This document shows positions 44,301 to 55,000 of a stretch of DNA of 64,000 nucleotides, piece by piece. Positions within the stretch are counted from its first letter, which is position 1, and every line of letters begins with the position of its first letter. Source of the DNA: Whitmania pigra. Lineage: Eukaryota > Annelida > Clitellata > Hirudinida > Haemopidae. A model generated the notes under the pieces. The model had not been told where the DNA came from and did no database searches. It was given only the letters and a program-made list of their open reading frames with translations. The position numbers and the translations under genes are program-made. Location: the NCBI GenBank assembly GCA_021613335.1, contig JAJTWR010000231.1, forward strand, positions 3,247,001 through 3,311,000, given 5' to 3'.

Positions 44301-47300
44301 AACTGCATTGAAAACGGTTACATCTCCATTCGGCTGCAGCGAGTCGATGTTGAAAAAGATTTTCTATTAATGAAAGAAAACAGGCAAAATAAGGAGGTTT
44401 TACGTGTTATGCTGTGGAAAATTCAAGTTAAAAATATATCTATTTAATAGCTTAAAAGAGAATCTCAAACCTTGGAATTCTTGTTTCAAGCAAGTTTCCT
44501 CAGCCAATGAAGCACTTCTCGGTGGTGCGTTGATTGCATCGGATTGCTGGTTCTGACGTCATTTGCTCATTGCTTCCTTGACAGGCCGATGGACTTCTAA
44601 TGCCTCCACGATGGCTTCAATCGTTGCTCTGACTTTTGTAATTAACAATTTCCATGGATGCACATCTCGATGACGTCTCGTTCTGTCAGGCGACATTTTC
44701 CAGACGTAGGAAAGTTTTAAAATCGTGATTTCTCCTCCTGTCGGCGGCGTAAAGCACTTGCTACTTTTCTTGTATATCGCCATATATTTTTTACGTAACT
44801 TTCAGAAGCCCAAGGAATAGATTAAAGAAACTTGAGGATGTCTCCGCTGTGCGTTGATTGCACGATGAGATGGGAGTATGAATCGAATTCCTTATTGAAT
44901 GAACTAAATCCTATGTGTCGTGTCGTTCAGTTTGGTCATACTTTTCACTTGTGGGACTTTGTATTCTGTGCCAGATCAATTAAGGATGACATCTCGTTTT
45001 CCCGAAATATTTGTTTTTTTTGCTCTTAACAACTCGATTTCTGTTACTGAATAACAAAAGCAGTGGATTAGATGATTATTATTTGAGTTATTTTTATCCA
45101 TGGTTTTCCAGGTAAAACCGGGCGAGCGGATAATAGAAGAAGGAGATGACGGAGACAACTTCTATGTCATCGATTCGTGAGTTTGTGATAATTTATTCAT
45201 ATTTGTGCTAATTTATTCATCTAACTATCGCGACGCACGTTATCGTGACTAACATAACGAAGACATGATTGCATCTGCCTTCATTACCGCAACAACTTCT
45301 GGTTGGATGTTTCTATTCAAAACACTGAATGACTGACTGATTTAATGAGACTGGATCTCTTTGTCAAGGTGAAGGGATGCAGATGGCAGACTGGGAGATG
45401 GTATCTGCGATTCCCTGACATTTCGCGCTATTTTTCCCCGACACTCCCATCATCTCTTCATTTGCATATCGTTATAATCACCACGCAGAATAATGTAATA
45501 TAATATAATGTAATAATCCCCGACGATTTATGAGATACGATTCTAAATTCTAGTCCATTTACTTTTTAAGGTTTATTTTTATGTTTTTTAAGTGAACGCA
45601 CAAAGTCTCGCTTGTTTTTATTTTTTTAAACAATGGCACTGGACATCGGATTTAGTATTTCTTTATCACTGTCACAATGACCCAGCTGTTATCATTGGAA
45701 TGTGTGTTATTTATTTTAGAATCTCGTTTAAGAATGTCTTTGAGTATGAATAATTCGACCCACTTAAGGAGGCATTTCATCTTCCCAGGAGCTTCTAGAG
45801 CAATCCAGGCACTGACCGATCTAATCACTCATAACTGATTGATGAATGGATGCTTTGCTGAATGGGAATAAAAATTGATGACTTAAGTTGATGTATGCTT
45901 TCCGGATGTTGAAATGAAGGGGGGCATGAGCATTGAGCAGAGCAGGAATGAAATTACAAGGAATTTCAACTTGAAATAACAAAGTACCATCGAGGATTGG
46001 AGGAAGGAAATGTTCAGAAACCATCCAAGCTGACATTCGAAACCAGAGAAAGGAGGATAGTGTAAAAATACGACCGGAGTAAAAGCACGATGCGACAGAA
46101 GTTATAACTTCCGCTTCCATTCGAAATCATTCAACCGTAACTTTAATCAGTCACCTTTTCATATCCTCACAACTTCTTCTACTTATTAAGTCTCCATTGT
46201 ACGTCTGTTCCTCCCTGTACGTTCTTTGACGGCAAGTTCATAGCCATTCTAGAATTGTGACCAGTAATCAGCTAGATACTAAAAGTAGAATAGCAACCGC
46301 ATATTATCATCTCTCGTTGCACATTAATTGGTTCAGTGACATTACCTTTGGAAGACGTTGAGAACGTGGTCAATGTCATTAAAATGCAATGAAATCTCGC
46401 TTCATTTTTCATCCTCCCTTAAAAAGTGTTTGTTTCCCTGGCAACTGAAGAATAAAAGCAATAAGTAACTATGAGAGAAGTTCTTCTGACTCCCTTTTGA
46501 AACCAAGCCTTGTTCGGCATGATTTATTAATCTAAGGATTGCTACAACGACCAACGCTTCACTGCTGCCTGTTTGAATGATCTATTTAATTCATTTCTTC
46601 TTGTAAGAGTGACGTCACTCTAGTAATAATAATTATCACGACATTATTCGTTCATGCTACTAATGAACTGGATGGTGAATTATCAACTCTATCCATCGCC
46701 AAGGGTTCAAATTTTTACCAAGTCTGTTTATAAAATGGTGTCAGTTCTATTCCGTTGCAATTCTGATCGTTACTTCAATCCTTTAATGCACTCCTTTGGC
46801 AATCGAGGCATTGTTTCCACTAATATTTGAAATTTTATTTCATTACATCTCGCATTCCTTTATTGGAAACATCTTTCATTCTCGAACGCATGTCTGCTAG
46901 TATCTATTAAAATAGATTGATCACCTCAGCAAGTTATTCACTCAGTTGAAGTCATTCAAGACTCATTTGACAGCAGAATGTAACTTTATAAGCTAATTTG
47001 GCCTCACGTTTCCGTGCGATTAGCAATTTAAAATTAAGAAGGCTTCGAGGGTAGGCTTGTGCTCCTACATTCAAAGATAACGTGGTAGCTGGCAATAAAG
47101 ATAAGCCAATAATCTAGCTTGATGAAGTACCGACATCTTCGGAAATAGGTGTCATTTACGTGTTCCAGTGTATGGTTCCGGGTTTCAGCTCAGGGCCGTG
47201 AAGCGTTTGAACTGTTTCTAAATAAAGTATTAAATAACGTTATAAAATTATTTACACCCGGGGTAGGATCTAGAACACTTTAGCGGGGGCTCACCCTGGA

Positions 47301-50300
47301 GTCTGGTGGGTTTATGGGGGGGACGCACGGTTGCACATATTTTTATCCAACGTGCCGTGGCTGTACCTCCCCTAGCCAAATCGGCCACTTCCTATAATGT
47401 ATTTCTCTTCACAGTATCGGTGAGGTCGTCAAAAGGGCGTAATGAGTTGATGCAATTAGGATTGCTAACTCGAACAGATGACTGGGAATGTTCCAGAAAA
47501 ATTTTCAGGCGTCAGTTTCCGAGAGTCTTTTACATTCTTTCCTGTTGCTTAAAACATTGTTAACAGGATGAATGACCACGTGCTATGTTGTTGTTTTTTT
47601 TTAAATTTGTAAATAGATGGTGGAAAGAAGATGATAGAGCGTGAATGAAGCACGTGAAATTATGTTTCCTCGCCTAGGTAGTAAGTGAGATCTCACCAAA
47701 CAGAATAATCTAAATATTTTATTATAAAAGTGTAAAGTGAAATGGTTAAATTTAAAAAATTGTCAGCAAAAAGTGTCTTCCGCAAAGAAGGATGAAATTT
47801 TATTAGCGTTCAGCACGGGAACATTTATTTCTGAAACCACTCGTGTGCTAATTTAAGATTTATTTGAAGTGCGAATCTGTTTATTTCAATATTCTATTTG
47901 AAATTTTTATAAACTTGTACTCAATTTTTTTTTATTTTTTAATTGATGAATTTGCTCACACTCCAACTATTCCATTTGTTAAAGTTGTTTATAACCTGGT
48001 GTTACAATTTATCGTGTGATTTTCTTCCAATAACAAAGATAAACAATATTTGCACATTTACATGATTACCCTCTTAAATCTTGGTAAAGGTAAATAATTG
48101 CGCCACCCATATCAAGTTTGGTGCCAGTGAAATAATAGGAACAGTTTCATTTCATCCCATTGATGCCCAAGGTCTAATTCCCCTTTAGTTTAAATTAACT
48201 AAACATCAATTTATTTTTTGGTGACTTATTTGGGTATCCAGGCTGCACTTTTATTTATTTGTTTGTTTGATTAAAGTCCGTCGCATAACTAGCTCGAAGG
48301 CACTTTTAATCGATCCAAGATCATTATAGCGCCCCATATCCGAGGGCGTTCCCTGGCATTGCGAACACGACACGTAACGACTGCTGTTATTACCGCCTCA
48401 TGCAGGAACGCAGCCCATTCTGTCAACCTGCACGTCAATTTATAGTGGTTTATGGAGACCAATGATAAAAAAGCGATTTTACATGAGATATATTTGATCA
48501 AGCGATAGGACTTGAACGAACTGCATAAACAAATAATTAAATAAACTCATGGACTTCTTCTTGTATTGGGAATGATGAAAACTTTTTCAGAGGGAAATAC
48601 GAGATCCAAGTTGGAGGAAAAGTCGTTGGAAGTTACGACGAGCATGGTAGCTTTGGAGAGCTGGCTTTGATGTACAATATGCCTAGAGCTGCTACCATCA
48701 GCGCCCTTACTGCTGGATCGCTCTGGGCTATGGTAGGTGTGGTGGGCCATGATATTTTTCAAGTGTTGCTGGAAAAGGCGTCACTTAACAATAAATTGTG
48801 TTTGTATGTGGACCCCCATGTTATATTTTCTATTAATAATAAATGTAGTGCGTTAATCAAAAAATGAATTAAATGTGTTCGATTTTTTTGCAAAATATGT
48901 ATTCAGAAAATTTGGTATGATGTGTGTGATTGTGAAGTAAAAATTTATTTGAGTTCATTTTTTAAGAATGCTGTGCCATCCTATAACCATGTGTAGGTTA
49001 TTATTAACTTTTGACTGATTCATTGAAATGACATGAATTCATTAAACAGGATCGTTCGACGTTTAGGAGGATTGTGCTCAAGAGCGCCTTCAAGAAAAGA
49101 AAAATGTACGAGTCACTTTTGGAAAGTGTTCCCATCCTCAAGACTCTGGACGTGAGTTTCTGTCAACATTTTTCAACACCTCCAAGGTGAACTTTGACCC
49201 ACTCGCAAGGGCGGATTGAAGGGGATCATACCACGGTCGTTTGGAAAATTTAAGAAAAAAAATTTAAAATTTCTTTAAGAATTATTCCATTAATTTACCG
49301 CTTTTGACGAAAATTTTAGTAGTTGTGCTCCCTCTCCTAAATCTACCAACTGGTTCTAGTGTGTGTCCACCCCCACCCCATAGGGTTCTAGATCAGCCCT
49401 TGCCTGCTCGGTCATTCGTTTTTAGGCGACCTTTCGACAATTATTTTCGTGGAATTATGTGCGAATTATGAGGAAGGAGATAAATTGCTGTTGTTACATT
49501 TGTCATTGAATGGAATCATTTTCAAGTTTTGATGTTTTAATACTGGCAGTTATTTATTAACTAATGATAATAAGTCATCTATTAATAATTAATAATAAGC
49601 ACCAAAATAGAATCTTACAAAGTAGTCGGACAGCCTTACGTACAGAAATAAATGTACATCTTCGACCCCCTCATTAGTGGATAAATATTAATTTCATTCA
49701 TAAAATCTTCTCAGGTGCAATTATTAAAAAGGCGGTGGCATTTATTAAAGTCGTCGTAACACCAGTAGAACGACAGAAAAAATAATAATAGAAGAATAAT
49801 TGCCAACATCCCAAAACTTCTGTCGGCGTTTAAATGTTCGTTTAAATGTTCCGAGTGTAAGGAATGAATGTCAGGGTTCATCGTTCTAAAAGGTCATCAA
49901 TTCTGCACTTCATTAAAACTATCAACTATCAATTCCTTCTGAACCTTCGCTTGAAGAGTGAGGAAGCCTCCACGTTCACCTAATTGTCTCTCCACGGATA
50001 TTGAAATAGTCAGTATCGACTAAAACATGCTTTTATTTTACACTGAAGAGTTTGCTTTATCCTTTATTTGCACACGTTCTGTCCTGTCGTAGGAAGTGAT
50101 GCCGCGGGAAAGCTTACTTGTTAGCATAAAAAATGTTTACATTATATTGAAGTGTCATTTCACGTAAGCATATCCAGGTATAAATGTTCGGCACTTGTCA
50201 TCAAACACTCTGCTTTCATCCGTTATACTTTCAAGTTTCCTTTGAAGAATGTGCTTTGGATTATTCCGATTATTCTGGAATTATTATTTCTGTCAGAATA

Positions 50301-52017
50301 TTTTAAATTTGATCAAGTAGTTTTTGCATCAGAAAACATTCAGATCTAATTTGCATTTTCCCTTGCCAACGCATAATTGGATTTTTTGGCTCGTAAGGAA
50401 TAAAGTCTTGTGGATTAGATGGGGACTAGGAATCGACCAGGGACTTTATAAAAGTTTTTTTAATAAAGTTTCATATCTAAGCATGTATTTTGTATTTTTA
50501 GCCCCGGCTAAAAAAGTGAGACCGGTGGGTTCCTAATGGGGATAACGATTGAATGTGATATTGCCAAAAAAACAAGCTTTAAACCAGTTTCTCCACTAAG
50601 CTTCAGGGAAATAAAGACTTTTAATAAGGCTACCTAGCTTTATTTTAGTCAAGGAATGCTTCTCCGCTGACATGATGAGTGACATGTTCTTTCTCATTTG
50701 CATTCATCTTTATCTTCTTATGAGCTTGACTTCGCCTGAACAATGACATACAAAAAAGATTTAACCCTGGATTTTTGTAGAGTATAATACAGTTCATCAG
50801 TTTGATATTTTTTATTTGTTGAAGATAGTAGAGACAAAATGATTGAGTAAATAGTTGGTTCTTTAAATGCCTCTGAGGTTACTTTCTTTTTCTGATGATT
50901 ACGAGACACTATTTTTATATAATTTTACTAGTAAATACATTAAATCAGTCATTGTCTAAACGAAGAATATTCTCGGTAAAAGTAAAAGCGCATATTTTGT
51001 TCATTCCTAGTTAGTTAATTATTCTGTTTAATTATTATGTTGGACATTTTTAGAGGAAATAATTTTTATTTCACGCCAATCATTATTTCCCCTGTTGATG
51101 GTTTCACTCTGAGGAGTATGTTTGAGTGCATTTGAGCTTAATGTAGATTAAATATTAGATTAGAGTTTGAACTTGCATAAGTCATTTTTATTCAATTTGA
51201 GAGTCTCAAATCATCCACAAATCCTAAATTGGACACAACGTTTCCAACGATTTGATTTGATTTACTTTCGGCAACTAATCTTCATGCTCTTATGACGTCA
51301 GCATTTGACATTTTTGAAATACCGTGATATTTTAAATTTGATCTTTCAACCCGAAATGATTTCTTTTTCAGGCGTACGAGCGCATGAACGTAGCAGATGC
51401 ATTGGTCAGCAAGACATTCAAGCCAGGAGATGTTATCATAAAACAAGTACGTCTTTAAATGGAAATAAATTCACATTCCAATGATATTCCACTGTCGAAG
51501 GGATAAGTTTAACGTTGCCTCAGCGTTGAAATATAAAACGAGTTTTCCGCACATCCTCACGTGCATTTGGCTTTTGAAACTTTCTTCCTGTGCATTGCTT
51601 GTGAATTGAGGAAATAATTATGAATTTGATTTCATGTAAGGCATCCTTATAACGGGATATTAACTGAGCGTTCAAATAATTTTAATCCGTTTCTGGATAT
51701 TATGCAAGTGTTTGCTTGAGCTCATAATAATGCTCACAATTCTTCCATTAGTCATTAGTTTGAATGTGCTGTGAGTGAAGCTGTAGTGGAGTTTTATTAG
51801 CAATGGTAAGAGTCTGAAGAGAGGAAGTGAATGGAGAGCCTGAAAAGAAAACACTTTATAAATCGAACCTGGAGAATAGGATGAGACTTGTCACGTGTTT
51901 TTCCAGATTTTTCTCATCAAGATGAGCACGAACATGTTCTTTGTGGGGAGGACATGCATGTGAACCAATTTCATCTTATTGAACGCAACTTTGTGATTAT
52001 TGTTGTTGTTGTTGTTG

Positions 52018-52049
<32 letters not shown>

Positions 52050-55000
52050 TATATTTTATTTGTGTTATTGCAGAAATTTTAAACTTTGTCCTTAGTTTTA
52101 ATCAAACTTTTTATAATTCCTTCCATATAATTTGACATTTTATCTTTGGAATGTTGGTTTTTAAATTTAGCACTTTTTCTTTGGTAAAGATTCGAAATAA
52201 GCTGTCGATAATTTATGTGGGGTTTCCTTATTTAACTCCTTCCTTCAACAAGGATGCAAACAAGTTAAGAAGAATTTACAGACAATAATGTTGCAAATTT
52301 CATTATCGAATGACTTCTCGCAGTGTCTTATTTATTTTTAGTGTCATCAATTACTTATTTATTATTTATTTATTTTCTCAGAGCGTAAGGCCGCAAATAT
52401 CTATAAAACGAAAACTTAGAAAAACTATTGTACAATAATTTGGAAGAGAAAGATCAGTTACACGTCAAACATCTCAACCACCTCTAAGTGATTTAATTAA
52501 CAACATATTCTTTTGGCTTTACGATTTGTAAAGAAGAACTTCGTAGAGGATGATTGTGCACGCGAATCATTCATTTCCATCAGTTGTAAGAGATGAAAGG
52601 TTATTCGTTCGTTAGCGAATCTGGCAATCCACATTCCCGCCAAGAATTTGTTAGAATTTGAAGGGTTATCCCTTCCTAATAGGTTGTCTTTTTATTTCCA
52701 TGCTACGATGGACTTTTAGTGGCCCTCTTTTGATTTTCAAGGACGTTCTCCTTCCAATTAGCTCAGTTATGCCTCAGTGCGGCATCTTTCGATCGAGTTT
52801 TAAGCTGCATTCATTCATTCATTCACTCATTCATTCATTCATTCACTCATTCATTCATTCATTCACTCATTCATTCATTCATTCACTCATTCATTCATTC
52901 ATTCACTCATTCATTCATTCATTCATTCACTCATTCATTCATTCATTCTCTCATTCGTCAGCATAAATGGAGAGTCATTTTATTGTCTTTGAATGTTTTT
53001 ATTAAAAGCTTATTAAGTCGTTAATATTAATTATGCAGTCGACTTGTTGAACGCCTTCGTAAGAATATGAAGTGATAAACGACGCCAATAAGATGCTGGA
53101 GGGAATATTGGTTAATTGCACGTGGATTGTTTACGACGTGAATTATTAAAATAAATTATAAAAGTAATTGCGTCGTGCCCAACGGCCAATGGGTAATGGC
53201 AGACTTACGACTTATTAAAGATGAAGGTTCGAGTGACTCTCGATAAGAATTAATGGTTGTGAACGGTGGCGTTGATTTCTTGAATTCATTCATTTTATAC
53301 TTTTACCTGGCAGGGATATTTCAGTTGAAAGTGCGCCATTCATCGTGTAAAATCTGCTTTTAAGACTTTATGAAGCTTTTCACATTGAGACTTGCAATGT
53401 TCAGAGGCAAGACCTGAGGAGCTTGAAGTCGAGATGAATGGAGAGATTTGTGTAGGTGCAAATTGCTTTCACCTAACATTGCGCCGTGCCTTATCGACAC
53501 CTAATATCATTCCACTCCTGATTGCTGAAGTGAAGTGTCAATTTCATAGTGTTCGGATGAAATACAACATTTTCGTCTGGATATAAAGTATAACAAAAAA
53601 ACTTGATAGATCATATAAAAATGTAAATAAACGATTAAGAAATGTCAATTTTCAGAAGAATAATTGTTGGCCTTTGAAATGCGAGTCAAATGTCTCTTAA
53701 TCGTTGCTTGAGTTGAAATAATTGAAACTTTTTTGCAAGTCCTTCGTTAGTTTAAAAAAGTTGTTCATTTCGATGTTTCAAAGGAAGAAATTCTGTTGCC
53801 GGACCATGAATTTCGTCTCAAAGGCGTGGAATAAAAGAGAAATTGAACAAATGTTGAGAATCAAGATTGAGTTAATGGGAAGTTTAGGTAGGATTTACTT
53901 TAGTTTTACTCGAGTTAAATGGAAAAAGCCAATACTTCCATTAACCGAGACTCCTGAATTGGAATTGCATTCTTTCTTCGGTAATAGCGATGTGCATTTA
54001 AAGTTATTTCTAATCCAACAATCCTCAATTGAGAAGTCTTCATTTGGGAATCGTTCCTATTTCGTTCAACTCATCCAAGTCCGTTTGAATTGAAAAAAAA
54101 ATTGAAATTAAAGTTCCGGTGAACTTAAAGATAAAATTACGATAAAAAAATTATGATGCGCGATTTTTTGTTGGTTTCTTGAAATTGCATTTCAAGCACA
54201 TTAAGAGTCGAGACAATCTTGGTATGGGCAGCACAAATTCTGATACTTTGCTTAAGTTTTTCGCAGCAAATATTTGACAAGAGTTTTGATTATCCCTCGA
54301 TCTCCTCATTCCATGCTTGCTTTGATCTTAAATTCTCTTCAGTAGCGATCTACGCGCTGACTTTTCTGTCAATGAGAAAGCGGTAACTTTTTTGTAACAC
54401 TCGATGTTCTGGGAGGAAGAAACAGAGATTTGTGTACCTGTCCTTCTATTCCACTCGTAAACACCATTTGGCCGTCAAATACCATCCAAACACCCCGTAA
54501 CTTGTCAGATGCTTTATTGACTTTCCGAAGGTTCTCACCAGTCATAAGTTTTCTATTTTCTTTTCACATACGAAAACACGAACGCACTCAAACCTTTTGG
54601 AGGTTTTCACACGCAAATCGTCTCCTTTTGGGGCCTTCTTTGTTTACGTTTCAACATGACATGCACCACGATCGGCCTCGTGATTCTACAAATCGCATTT
54701 CATTTTGCCCCTGGCGACTTTATCCCTACTTTTGCTGGCGATGTTTGTGAGAAAGGCCTCTCTTCCGCCTCTCTGAATGAAAAGTTATTTCATCTCATCC
54801 CTCAAATCCAGCGACCTCTGGCATGATTCTTAAGGTCTTGCTTCTGTTTCCTCATCAAAGAAATCCATGCGAGGGAGGATGGTCACCAACATTCACAGTA
54901 AAAAGACAAGCTCCATTAAGTTATTCTTAGATATATCAGATATATCAAGGGTTACAATGACGATTATGTCTGACCATTGCTTTTCAGTATTTTCAAGTTG

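Noticed and set aside
52658..52966. 102-aa frame with HSFIHS repeats
   Set aside because: It is produced by the ATTC tetranucleotide array; no splice context or start supports it.
53722..54093. 123-aa plus frame in RII intron 9
   Set aside because: Ordinary composition, but no family, no flanking signals and a long intronic setting; treated as chance.
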